Positions 46,546-54,844 of a stretch of 64,000 nt of DNA are shown here, in pieces; position 1 is the stretch's first letter; each line of letters starts with the position of its first letter. The notes below the pieces were generated by a model, which was given only the letters and a program-made list of their open reading frames with translations, was not told the origin of the DNA and made no database searches. The translations under genes were made by a program, and so were the position numbers. The stretch lies in NCBI GenBank assembly GCA_003326205.1, contig LWTK01000036.1, positions 496,001 through 560,000 on the forward strand. The letters are read 5' to 3'. This DNA comes from Nostoc sp. ATCC 43529. GTDB taxonomy: Bacteria; Cyanobacteriota; Cyanobacteriia; Cyanobacteriales; Nostocaceae.

Positions 46546-49047
46546 TTACGGATGATGAGCTAAGCGCCGTAATAATATTGAATTTGTAACGACGCTAACA
46601 GAGCTAAAAGCCATTAACGCGGCAGCACCCGATGGGTTAAGAACAAAACCGAAAGTGGGGAGTAAAACACCTGCTGCTAAAGGAATACCAACTGTATTAT
46701 ATGCAAAAGCCCAGAATAGATTCTGGCGAATTTTGTTGAAGGTGGCGCGGCTGAGTTGAATAGATTCGACGACATCGTTTAGCCGATCGCGCATTAGCAC
46801 AATTTCAGCAGTTTCCATCGCCACATCTGTCCCAGAGTATAAAGCAATTCCGACATCGGCTTGGGATAAAGCTGGAGCATCGTTGATGCCATCGCCGACC
46901 ATTGCGACAAAGGATTGGGGAGTGGGGAGTGAGGAGTCAGGAGTCAGGAGTGAGGAGTTTTCCTGGTCTCCTTGTCCCCGCGTCCCCTCGTCCCCGCGTC
47001 CCCGCGTCCCTTCTAACTGGAGGGCTTGTATTGCAGCGGCTTTTTTAGCCGGGGGGACACCTGCGATGACATCGGCGCTATCTAATCCTAATTGTTGGGC
47101 TATGGCGTTGGCTGCTTCTGGCCGATCGCCACTGAGCAGCATTACCCGTAACCCCATGTGACGTAATTTGTCAACGGTGGTTTTGGCATCTGGTCTAAGG
47201 CGATCGCTAACAGCAATCAGTCCGGCTAAAGTTCCTCCAACTGCCACGAAAACCACTGTTTTACCTGCTGTTGCCCAATCCTCTGCCACCTGTTGTGCAG
47301 TGGCGTTTGTGGCAATTCCATGCCAACTCAACCAGTCGGAATTACCCAACAGCACAACTGTGTCCTCTACCACTGCTGATACCCCTAGTCCCGGTTCCGT
47401 GTGAAAGTCCACAGCCTCTGGAATCGATAGCTCCTGCCGCTGTGCTTCTTGCTGAATCGCTTTTGCTAGGGGATGATGAGTTCCACTTTCTACGGCTGCG
47501 GCTAGTTGTATTAGGGATTGGGAATTGCCAGTACCTAGTCCTTCAATTAACAAACAATCTGTGACAACGGGTTTACCCGTGGTTAATGTGCCGGTTTTAT
47601 CAAAAACTACGGTCTTTAGCTTGTGGACTTTTTCTAAAACATCACCGCCTTTGATTAACAGACCTCGTTCTGCTCCCATACCAGTACCGACAAGAATGGC
47701 TGTTGGTGTGGCGAGTCCCAAAGCACAGGGACAGGCGACTACCATGACGGCGATCGCTAATTTTAAGCTAATTAATAAAGGGGAGTGGCTAGAGACGCGA
47801 TTCATCGCGTCTGTACTCATTGCTGAATGGTGAGCCATTTCCATGCTGCCAGACATGGTGACATCAGGCCAGATGTGAGTGCCAAAAAAGTACCAAAAAA
47901 TAAATGTCAATACAGATGCTGTCAATACACCGTAGGTAAAGTAACCTGCTACTGTATCTGCTAGTTTTTGTACTGGGGCTTTGCGGGTTTGGGCGGCTTC
48001 TACCAGGGCAACAATTTGAGCTAAAGTTGTATCACTGCCGACACGTGTTGCTTGAATAGCGATCGCTCCTGACTGATTTAGTGTCCCGGCGGTTACTAGA
48101 TCTCCTGGCTGCTTGCTCACTGGTACTGCTTCCCCAGTCAACATGGACTCATCCACTGTTGTTTGACCCGCTACCACTTCACCATCAACGGGGATTTTAT
48201 CACCAGGCAGCACCTGTAACCATTCCCCAACCCGCACCTGTTCGGCGGGAATTTCTACACTAGAAGACCCAATTCCTGTTTTCTCTGGGTTGGCAATCAA
48301 CCGCGCTAAGAGTGGCTGGAGTGCCAACAATTGCCTAAATGCTGCGGCGGCGCGACCCCTAGCTTGTTGCTCTAATGTCCTTCCTAATAAAATAAAGCCC
48401 AGCATCATTACTGGTTCATCAAAAAAGCACTCCCAACCCATTTGGGGAAAAAGCAGCGCTACTAAACTCGCAAGGTAGGCTGTCAGGGTTCCCAATCCCA
48501 CCAGGGTGTTCATGTTAGGTGCGTTTCGCCGCCACCCCAGCCAACCATCTACTAAAATCACGCGGCCGGGAATTAGTATGGCGATGGTTGCCAGTCCACA
48601 GTGGAACCAGATGTTATTCAATATTGGCAATACTGAACTACCAATATTACCAAAATGTCCACTTGCCGACAACACCAGCAACAGTGCAGCAATCAGCAAC
48701 TGTCTTAGTGATGAGTGCATTTGTTGGCGTTGTCGTTCTGCTGGGTCTGGTAAGTTAGATATCTCGCCTGCTACTGTACCACTAGCTTTTCGAGGTTGAG
48801 TCGGGAATCCAACGGTAGTTAATTGCTTTGCCAGTGCTTCTGCATCTACCGTACCTGCTTCTGACTCTACAACTGCTACCTCTGTCGCTAGGTTCACACA
48901 GGCACTTTTGACTCCCGGATGCTGGGTTAGCTGTCGTTCTACTGCCTTCACACACCCGGCACACTTCATACCTCCAACATCTAGAATAATTTTTTCTAAG
49001 ATTGGGGTAAATTCTCGGTCTACCTTAGTTTTGGGAACAAGTTGCAT
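46546..49047 (-). CDS. copper-type P1B heavy-metal ATPase
   Basis: This 833-residue metal pump has an N-terminal heavy-metal-binding domain with GGMKCAGC, the A-domain MLTGEAVPV, the transmembrane CPC motif in VACPCALGLATP (copper type), phosphorylation site DKTGTLT, HP motif THHPLA, and GDGINDAP. It pumps copper across the cytoplasmic or thylakoid membrane (PacS/CtaA-like; which one is undecided). Two repeat-derived inserts lie in frame: about 33 residues before GDGINDAP and STDAMNRVSS in a loop between membrane helices. Confidence 0.92.
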   Translation of the reverse strand: MQLVPKTKVDREFTPILEKIILDVGGMKCAGCVKAVERQLTQHPGVKSACVNLATEVAVVESEAGTVDAEALAKQLTTVGFPTQPRKASGTVAGEISNLPDPAERQRQQMHSSLRQLLIAALLLVLSASGHFGNIGSSVLPILNNIWFHCGLATIAILIPGRVILVDGWLGWRRNAPNMNTLVGLGTLTAYLASLVALLFPQMGWECFFDEPVMMLGFILLGRTLEQQARGRAAAAFRQLLALQPLLARLIANPEKTGIGSSSVEIPAEQVRVGEWLQVLPGDKIPVDGEVVAGQTTVDESMLTGEAVPVSKQPGDLVTAGTLNQSGAIAIQATRVGSDTTLAQIVALVEAAQTRKAPVQKLADTVAGYFTYGVLTASVLTFIFWYFFGTHIWPDVTMSGSMEMAHHSAMSTDAMNRVSSHSPLLISLKLAIAVMVVACPCALGLATPTAILVGTGMGAERGLLIKGGDVLEKVHKLKTVVFDKTGTLTTGKPVVTDCLLIEGLGTGNSQSLIQLAAAVESGTHHPLAKAIQQEAQRQELSIPEAVDFHTEPGLGVSAVVEDTVVLLGNSDWLSWHGIATNATAQQVAEDWATAGKTVVFVAVGGTLAGLIAVSDRLRPDAKTTVDKLRHMGLRVMLLSGDRPEAANAIAQQLGLDSADVIAGVPPAKKAAAIQALQLEGTRGRGDEGTRGQGDQENSSLLTPDSSLPTPQSFVAMVGDGINDAPALSQADVGIALYSGTDVAMETAEIVLMRDRLNDVVESIQLSRATFNKIRQNLFWAFAYNTVGIPLAAGVLLPTFGFVLNPSGAAALMAFSSVSVVTNSILLRRLAHHP
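46913..47012. repeat. heptamer-type repeat inside the P1B ATPase gene
   Basis: About 100 bp of GGACGCGGGGACGA-type and GGAGTCAGGAGTGA-type tandem sequence is translated as a Gly/Arg/Ser/Pro-rich segment (EGTRGRGDEGTRGQGDQ then NSSLLTPDSSLPTPQ) between the conserved PPAKKAAAIQ and VAMVGDGINDAP. Same sequence type as intergenic repeats at 30890 and 43630. Confidence 0.85.
47790..47816. repeat. GAGACGCGAT palindrome inside the P1B ATPase gene
   Basis: The 27-bp dispersed palindrome is read in frame as STDAMNRVSS. It lies between MAHHSA and HSPLLISLKLAIAVMVV, a loop before the CPC helix. It is the coding copy of the repeat at 12690 and 46476. Confidence 0.85.
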
Positions 49048-49182
49048 GGCAAGTTTTTAAATTCGCTACGAAAATTCAACGCTTAACTAAAAGCGCCTCT
49101 AATTCGAGCGTAGGCGAAATATGGAACTACGACTTAATGTCAACCATATTAAATTTATTAATTTATCGTACCGCGCTGAGTG

Positions 49183-49362
49183 TCAATCACGGCTCCACCG
49201 TAAATAAGTCACATAAACAATCGCCGCAACCTGCATTGGCATGAGGACAATCAGGCTTTTCCAAAAATTGTCAATTTCCAAATTAGACATGGCGCTGAAA
49301 TAGCCAAAGCCCAAGAACAAGAGAAAGATCCAGATTAGATGTTTACGTTTGATAGGTAGCAT
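49183..49362 (-). CDS. small one-to-two-helix membrane protein
   Basis: This 59-residue gene is read directly from the minus strand. The N-terminus is basic (MLPIKRKH), followed by the helix LIWIFLLFLGFGYFSAM, a short polar loop and a second hydrophobic stretch (SLIVLMPMQVAAIVYVTYL) ending in RWSRD, a normal membrane-protein layout. Codon choice looks coding. No clear ribosome binding site. Function unknown. Confidence 0.65.
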   Translation of the reverse strand: MLPIKRKHLIWIFLLFLGFGYFSAMSNLEIDNFWKSLIVLMPMQVAAIVYVTYLRWSRD

Positions 49363-49453
49363 AGTAGTAGAATTGAGAATTTTTTTAGCAAAAATATCTA
49401 GTTATACCTAGAGAGCCTTTACAAAATACCTGATAACTTTAATTACTAGTTAT

Positions 49454-49933
49454 TCAAAAAAGAAGTTTGCCCAAAGGTGAGTTAATAAAAGAAAAATAAA
49501 TTTCTCCAGTCTGTGATAGGTTATACAACCGGATAATATAGTAAGTCAAAACTATAAATAACCCTATAATTTGTAACTTTCTTTGTTTTAATAGCTGGCA
49601 ATACAATGCTATAATCCGGCGTTTAGTGACTAGTTCTACACTAATATGAATTACCACAATTCCAAAACTAACAAATAAAATTGGGCCGAATAAATTTTCA
49701 GCTACTGCTTGAGCCAAATTTCCTTGGGCAATAGCCATAAAGGAGCGAGTCATGCCACAAGTTGGACATGGAATTCCAGTCAAATGCCGTATTGGACAAA
49801 CTAAGAATCCTACTCTATAACCTTGGCGATAAAAATAAGTACCAAGTAGGGGCGTACAGGAGAATCCTAGTAAACCCCAGCGAAATAATTTACCGTGGCA
49901 TGACAAAGGATAACGAGATAATTCAAACACCAA
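49454..49933 (-). CDS. DUF2752 family membrane protein
   Basis: This 159-residue protein has the DUF2752 core CPIRHLTGIPCPTCGMTRSFMA (two Cys as CPxCGMTR) between membrane helices, about three to four helices in total. The function is not known. Its neighbours on the same strand are two TM2-domain proteins, an arrangement often seen with DUF2752. Confidence 0.88.
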   Translation of the reverse strand: MVFELSRYPLSCHGKLFRWGLLGFSCTPLLGTYFYRQGYRVGFLVCPIRHLTGIPCPTCGMTRSFMAIAQGNLAQAVAENLFGPILFVSFGIVVIHISVELVTKRRIIALYCQLLKQRKLQIIGLFIVLTYYIIRLYNLSQTGEIYFSFINSPLGKLLF

Positions 49934-49956
49934 TGCACATTAAATTAAAACGGCAA

Positions 49957-50223
49957 TTAAAACCAGCCTTTCTTCTGGATCATGTAAGCACTGACAAATT
50001 CTTCATCAGTTTTAGTTAAGTAAATGATACCTTCAACCAAACCAACAATCCCCATTACTGCCCCACCAATACCACATGTGAGTAAGGTAACAAGCAGCAT
50101 AATCACACCTTCAGTAGTGTAACCAAGAATAAACTTGTGAACACCTAAGGCTCCTAGCAAGATAGCGCAGATGCCAGCTGCAATTTTTTTGCTACTAGCA
50201 TCACCTGGGTTAATATTAGACAC
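49957..50223 (-). CDS. TM2 domain protein, copy 1
   Basis: This 88-residue protein has two membrane helices joined by a tight turn and the TM2 pattern KKIAAGICAILLGALGVHKFILGYTTEGVIML. It ends in IQKKGWF. Paralogous to the gene at 50456 and next to a DUF2752 gene. Function unknown. Confidence 0.88.
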   Translation of the reverse strand: MSNINPGDASSKKIAAGICAILLGALGVHKFILGYTTEGVIMLLVTLLTCGIGGAVMGIVGLVEGIIYLTKTDEEFVSAYMIQKKGWF

Positions 50224-50338
50224 TATGAGGGATACTCCTCAACTATAAATGACATCCTAGATTCTAATGTAGTTATTCTTACTTGGCATCTGCATATCTC
50301 TCACAGTAATAAATTGTCAAAATTTAACCCTCATGCTA

Positions 50339-50376
50339 TTGACTGTTGAGGGTTAGCTGTTAACCATCAACAGTCA
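50339..50376. repeat. inverted repeat between the two TM2 genes
   Basis: TTGACTGTTGAGGGTTA faces TAACCATCAACAGTCAA around GCTGT; 15 of 17 pairs match. A similar inverted repeat built on GTTGACCG lies at 62664-62711. Confidence 0.6.
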
Positions 50377-50455
50377 ACACAGAAATATTTGCTGCGTTAA
50401 ATGGGCAAGACTTTATATAACTTCACACAGTAACCCAAGTGTGAAAAATAACTTT

Positions 50456-50731
50456 TTAGAACCAACCCTGCTTATTCACAAAGTAGATGTTTACAAATTC
50501 TTCAGGGGACTTATTCAAGTAGATCATGCCTTCAATTAAACCTACAAGTTGCATAATTAATAAGGCAACGCCATAGGTGAAAGAACCGCCAACTACGGAA
50601 ATCGCCAACATGATAAAGCCTTCTGGGGCATATCCTAGAATAAACTTATGAACGCCAAATCCTCCCAAGATAATGCCACAGTAACCAGCTAAAAGTTGTT
50701 TGGTAGGATGACTGGGATTGAGATTTGCCAT
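50456..50731 (-). CDS. TM2 domain protein, copy 2
   Basis: This 91-residue paralogue of the 49957 gene has TKQLLAGYCGIILGGFGVHKFILGYAPEGFIML and ends in VNKQGWF. It has its own GGAG ribosome binding site. Probably a tandem duplicate; the 230-bp gap and the inverted repeat suggest separate transcripts. Confidence 0.88.
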   Translation of the reverse strand: MANLNPSHPTKQLLAGYCGIILGGFGVHKFILGYAPEGFIMLAISVVGGSFTYGVALLIMQLVGLIEGMIYLNKSPEEFVNIYFVNKQGWF

Positions 50732-51418
50732 ATGAGTGCTGCTCCTTAATTAAGTGAGGTATAAAAATAAAGTCTTTATTGTAATAAAAGTGAGTAAATA
50801 TATTTGCTAAACAAATATATTTTTAAGTTTTTGAGTATGAATAAGCGCTAGGATACATAACCACAATCAGCGTGCTTATAGTCTAGAAAAGACGTTGGCA
50901 AGATAAGACATCAAATGTCTTAAAAATTTGTAGTTCGTTGAGGGCTTTTGATGGATTTGATTACAAACCCTGGTGCGGGAATTGTCCAGATTTTCCGTCA
51001 AGACATTTATTCTCGATCGCAATGAACCTTAACGCTCGAAAACAATTGCTATGCACACCACTTTTTACAAATCCATCAGTATTATTTCCGGAGTTTTTTA
51101 CGATCGCATCAATCACAAGTATTGGTTGTGTGGGTAGTACAAATGCAAGATTGTAACTCCTGTTTAGTTATCAATCACTACTTGCACAAGTGGAAACAAG
51201 ATTTGCAATCCAATTAATTACAGACACAAATAACTTTGTAAGCCAATTAAAATCTCGAAAATGGCTAAAATCACCCAGAGCATTATTTAATTTGCTTTTG
51301 CCGTTGTTTGGCTTTTAGCTAGTATTTATGCTTACAACCAATTATAACCAGTAAATTATTGCTATCTATGGAGATAAAATCAGATATTTCAATTTTTAGC
51401 AACCGTACATCTTAAGTT
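50732..51418. other. 687-bp stretch without a confident gene
   Basis: Short frames at 50950 (24 codons, starting MDLITNP) and at 51050 (28 codons, MHTTFYKSISII) look faintly protein-like but lie in different frames without ribosome binding sites. They may be the remains of a decayed gene. A small palindrome AAGACAT-caa-ATGTCTT is at about 50908-50925. Otherwise nothing is recognised. Confidence 0.35.
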
Positions 51419-52996
51419 TTAATTACTACCAAGTACAAAAAGACTTAATAATGTACCGCTATTCCAGAGGCTGTGGAGGAGTATGGGAGCCAGGAGATTG
51501 CGCGATCGCGTGTAGACTACGCCCAATACAATGCCTAATGCGGTGAGCGGGAGAATTTCCGATAAGCTCAGGTGAGCAATGGCAAACAACAGGCTACTGA
51601 TCGTAATTGATGCCCAAACGGGTAAATAGCGAGTCAGGGAGGGTAACAAAAAGCCCCGAAATAGAAGTTCTTCAAAAAATGGAGCTGCGATCGCCGCTGT
51701 AAAGAAAAACATCCCAAGTGCCACAGTATCTTGGCTTTCGAGGGCTAATTGCAACAGGGGATTGCTACCACCTTGTCCTTGCCAAAGTTGTTGATTAATT
51801 AAAGATACTATTACAACTATGGGTAAAGCAGCGCAATAGCCCCCCAGTCCCCACAAAAACCACTTATCTTGAAAACGGAAGCGAAACCAGAATTCTGGTA
51901 GTGGAAAAAAGCGTTTAATAGAGAAATACAGTACTAGCAAAGCTCCTGATGCTACCAGTACGTAACTAACTAAAACTGAAAAAGCCTGGAGTCGCACATC
52001 AGTAAGGGGACGCGGGATAGGAAGCAGCGATATTAGTGCAGGTACAAAAAGTTGTCCCATGAAGAAAAAGCCGACAACAAAAACCTGCAAAACCGTTTCC
52101 ACATCCCAAGGCGTTGACCAAGCTAAATCAGCATTTTGACTTAATAAAGAGGCTTTTCCTTTGAGTAAGCGTTGAGCAAACAAGAAAATCAGCAATATTA
52201 GACCAATTAATGCTGCCAAAGTTGGAATAGTACCAATAATTGCTAACTTCAACACTGCACTAGTAGCAGTTTCTTGTTGTGCCGCTTTAACTGCCGCTAG
52301 AGCTTCTTCTCGCTGCTGGAGTTGATATAGCCGAACCAAAGCAGTAGAGCGAAACCAACCTTCTAAATTCTTTTGAATCGGTTGTTGAGCATCGGGAAGC
52401 AGCTGGGGAGGATTGCTCCACAACCCACTCAATACAGCAGCAGTTTGTCCAAATTCTGGATTGATATCTGAGCGCTTTTGTAATTCGCTCCAACTTTTGA
52501 GAGCTGCATCCGTCTGTCCTTGCTGTGCTTGTAAGATTCCTAGTCGCAGGTCTAATTCAGCTAGTAATTTTTGTAGTTCCTTAAAGGATTTTTGTAACTG
52601 TTGCTGCTGTGGTTGTTGAGAAGTTTTAGTAGTAGGAGAAACATCTGGTAGAGGTTTAGGAGGTGTGGGAGCGATTTCAGATTGAGAGCGTAACTGTGCA
52701 AGTTTGTTGTTAACTTTGTCTAAATTAGTTTGAACAGATTGACGCGCTTCTTGATACTGCTTTGTAGCGCTTTCTAGGGGTTGCTCGCCAAGTATTGCAC
52801 CTCGAATAGTCTGGAGGTTGTCATCGCTACTATTTTGCGATCGCCAAGCTTGGGCTTGTAGAGCGATATTAGTTTGGTACAGTTCTAGGCGGCTTTGAAA
52901 CTGAGGTTCTTGCCAACTACCGAATAAAGACAAAACTGCCAACAGAACTGCCATTGGCGTCATAATGAAAACTAAAATCAACCGCTTGAGTGTCAT
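51419..52996 (-). CDS. CPBP-family intramembrane metalloprotease
   Basis: This 525-residue protein has an N-terminal membrane anchor, a long periplasmic or lumenal coiled-coil part (about 30-230), then about eight membrane helices holding the CPBP (Abi/CAAX protease-like) motifs: FFEELLFRGFLLPSL (motif 1, two Glu and an Arg), FAIAHLSLSEILPLTALGIVLGVVY (motif 2 His) and LLAPILLHSLWN (motif 3 His and Asn). Catalytic residues are all present. Substrate unknown. Confidence 0.9.
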   Translation of the reverse strand: MTLKRLILVFIMTPMAVLLAVLSLFGSWQEPQFQSRLELYQTNIALQAQAWRSQNSSDDNLQTIRGAILGEQPLESATKQYQEARQSVQTNLDKVNNKLAQLRSQSEIAPTPPKPLPDVSPTTKTSQQPQQQQLQKSFKELQKLLAELDLRLGILQAQQGQTDAALKSWSELQKRSDINPEFGQTAAVLSGLWSNPPQLLPDAQQPIQKNLEGWFRSTALVRLYQLQQREEALAAVKAAQQETATSAVLKLAIIGTIPTLAALIGLILLIFLFAQRLLKGKASLLSQNADLAWSTPWDVETVLQVFVVGFFFMGQLFVPALISLLPIPRPLTDVRLQAFSVLVSYVLVASGALLVLYFSIKRFFPLPEFWFRFRFQDKWFLWGLGGYCAALPIVVIVSLINQQLWQGQGGSNPLLQLALESQDTVALGMFFFTAAIAAPFFEELLFRGFLLPSLTRYLPVWASITISSLLFAIAHLSLSEILPLTALGIVLGVVYTRSRNLLAPILLHSLWNSGTLLSLFVLGSN

Positions 52997-53019
52997 CTAT
53001 ACCTCTTTTACCGTACTCA

Positions 53020-53105
53020 GTGCTGAGTTAAGAGTTAGGAGTTAGGAGTTAGGAGTTATTCTTCTCACACTCCCCATCTCCCCATCTCCCGCATCCCCAC
53101 GTGCC
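53020..53105. repeat. heptamer repeats upstream of the Uma2 gene
   Basis: Copies of GAGTTAG (about 53026-53056) and CCCCATCTC (53082-53098) lie between the divergent CPBP and Uma2 genes. Confidence 0.6.
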
Positions 53106-53150
53106 TTCTCTTTACGTCCCCTTGGGAATTATCGCAAGAAAAAGTCAGAG

Positions 53151-53915
53151 GTGGATAGATATTATCAATATTATGAGTCTGCGATGTCTACGATGGGCTA
53201 CGCCTACGCACCCGCTATGTTAAATTACAACCCATTGCACTGCTTACCCTCCGCTGAGGATCTGCTCGATTCTGACGACGAACCTGTGGATAATCAACTA
53301 CAACACTTGATTCCTGGCTTGCTAGAAGCCACCTTAGCTTGGCTGTGGGCAAACCGTATGGATTGGTTTTTTGGCGTTGATATGGGGATTTATTACGATC
53401 CCGAACTGCCTCCAATTGTCCCAGATGGGTTTTTAAGCTTGGGAGTCGAGCGAGTTTTTGATGAGAACTTGCGTTTAAGTTATGTATTGTGGGAAGAAAA
53501 TGTGATGCCAATTATGGCATTAGAAGTTGTTTCTCACAGACGGCGTGGAGAATACACCAGTAAAAAGAAACTTTATGCTGAGATGGAGATTTTGTATTAT
53601 GTTGTCTACAATCCCCAACCCCGAAGAAAACCGCCTTTAGAAGTTTATCGTTTTGTAAATGGCGAATATGTATTGCAACCTGGAAATCCGGTTTGGTTAC
53701 CAGAAATAAATTTAGCAATTGGTCACGAACGCGGAACTTATCAGGGAATTACGCGGGATTGGTTGTATTGGTATGACAAAGAAGGAGTCAGATATTTAAC
53801 ACCAGAAGAACGCGCTAATGCTGCCGAACAACGTGCTACCACCGCTGAACAACGCGCTCAAAGATTGGCAGAAGAATTGCGAAGATTGGGGATAGATCCA
53901 GATGGTTTGAGTTGA
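53151..53915 (+). CDS. Uma2 family (DUF820) putative endonuclease
   Basis: This 254-residue protein has the Uma2 fold, a PD-(D/E)XK nuclease relative: YNPLHCLPSAEDLLDSDDEPVDN at the N-terminus, the acidic PPIVPDGFLSLG, MALEVVSHRRRGEYTSKKKLY (ExxxK-type) and a C-terminal coiled helix of AEQRA repeats. Uma2 genes are very abundant in cyanobacteria; their role is uncertain. The first 20 residues include an in-frame repeat (53181-53209). Confidence 0.88.
   Translation: MDRYYQYYESAMSTMGYAYAPAMLNYNPLHCLPSAEDLLDSDDEPVDNQLQHLIPGLLEATLAWLWANRMDWFFGVDMGIYYDPELPPIVPDGFLSLGVERVFDENLRLSYVLWEENVMPIMALEVVSHRRRGEYTSKKKLYAEMEILYYVVYNPQPRRKPPLEVYRFVNGEYVLQPGNPVWLPEINLAIGHERGTYQGITRDWLYWYDKEGVRYLTPEERANAAEQRATTAEQRAQRLAEELRRLGIDPDGLS
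53181..53209. repeat. GGGCTACGCCTACGC repeat inside the Uma2 gene start
   Basis: GCGATGTCTACGATGGGCTA followed by CGCCTACGC is a dispersed Nostoc-type repeat (known from general experience of these genomes). It is read in frame as AMSTMGYAYA just before the conserved Uma2 N-terminus, so the natural start may have been replaced. Confidence 0.65.
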
Positions 53916-54019
53916 TTTGGTGAGGGGGCGATCGCTCTGTTTATACTCTTACTAGTTATTAATTCTATAACGCGAATCATGAATAGTTAAAGTAATTGAA
54001 CGTAAGATAATACAAGCGT

Positions 54020-54320
54020 TCAAATATTTCTGTTTTGCCATTGTTTAGGATTGCGTTTGACGTGATAGCAAGCAATTACAGTGATGACATTTTCTTCTAC
54101 AAGATAAATAACACCATAGGGAAACCTACGTATTAATACTCGTCGTGCTTGTCGATACACCACAGGATAAGCTAAGGGGTTACGTCCGATTAAAGCTAAA
54201 CAGCTATCAACTGCACGTACAAATTCCGAACCTAAATCTAGGATCGCGTTGCTCGTACCATTCAAAAGCATCTTGAATATCTAGTTCTGCTTCTGGGCTA
54301 ATTATTAACTGATAGCTCAT
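54020..54320 (-). pseudogene. ParE/RelE-type toxin with a frameshift
   Basis: The gene starts at ATG 54320 with MSYQLIISPEAELDIQDAFEWYEQRDP. The reading then shifts by one base near 54238-54244, and the rest continues in another frame as LGSEFVRAVDSCLALIGRNP..RRVLIRRFPYGVIY, the usual ParE ending. Removing one base between GATCCT and GATTTAGG joins the parts. The ATG overlaps the antitoxin stop (ATGA), as in an operon. The toxin is probably inactive unless the base is a sequencing error. Confidence 0.82.
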
Positions 54321-54538
54321 TCAGATAAACCTAGTCTTTGCTTGACTGATTGCCAGCTTGAACCTCGGTTTGGGTCTTGGCGATGCATTTCCAAACGTCT
54401 ATCTAATTCGTGTTTTTGCTCATCGCTGAGAAGAACTTCATCGGGTGTGGCAAGAATGCTGTCCCATAAATCTTCGGCAAGTTGTATACGTTCGGATACA
54501 CTTAGTTCAGAAATATCGACTTTTAATATTGGGTGCAT
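54317..54538 (-). CDS. addiction-module antitoxin (TIGR02574-like)
   Basis: This 73-residue antitoxin has LKVDISELSVSERIQLAEDLWDSI and the helical C-terminal DEQKHELDRRLEMHRQDPNRGSSW typical of the small family that neutralises ParE/RelE-type toxins. It is the first gene of the pair; its stop overlaps the toxin start by 4 bp (54317-54320). Confidence 0.88.
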   Translation of the reverse strand: MHPILKVDISELSVSERIQLAEDLWDSILATPDEVLLSDEQKHELDRRLEMHRQDPNRGSSWQSVKQRLGLSE

Positions 54539-54654
54539 CGTGATTGTTAATTTATTTGCTCAATCTAGTCTTATCTTAAATTATAAATTATTTATCTTTT
54601 TCCTCAATTACAGTAAAGCATCAGGTTTAATAACTAACCTATTCTATCCTCTAA

Positions 54655-54796
54655 CAAAACACGAAATAATTGAAGCAAAGCAATTTCACCCATGCTTTTA
54701 CTTTGTTCAATAAATCTACTTATCTCACTCACTAAAATTATAAGAAAGGCAATACTAAAGTTACCTTTCTTCAGCAGGTGTTGATGGGACAAGCAT
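54655..54796 (-). pseudogene. internally deleted Uma2 remnant
   Basis: On the minus strand ATG 54796 reads MLVPSTPAEER, nearly the start of the intact Uma2 gene at 55477 (MLVQSTPAEQR). Immediately afterwards come remains of its last part, LSIAFLIILVSEISRFIEQ, matching LSIAFPLISVNDMNRFIQQ. Thus only the ends of a former tandem copy survive. The frame is closed by stops. Confidence 0.78.
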
Positions 54797-54844
54797 ATCT
54801 TGGAAAAAATAAGCCATTAATTAGATTAGTGAATGAAGTATATT

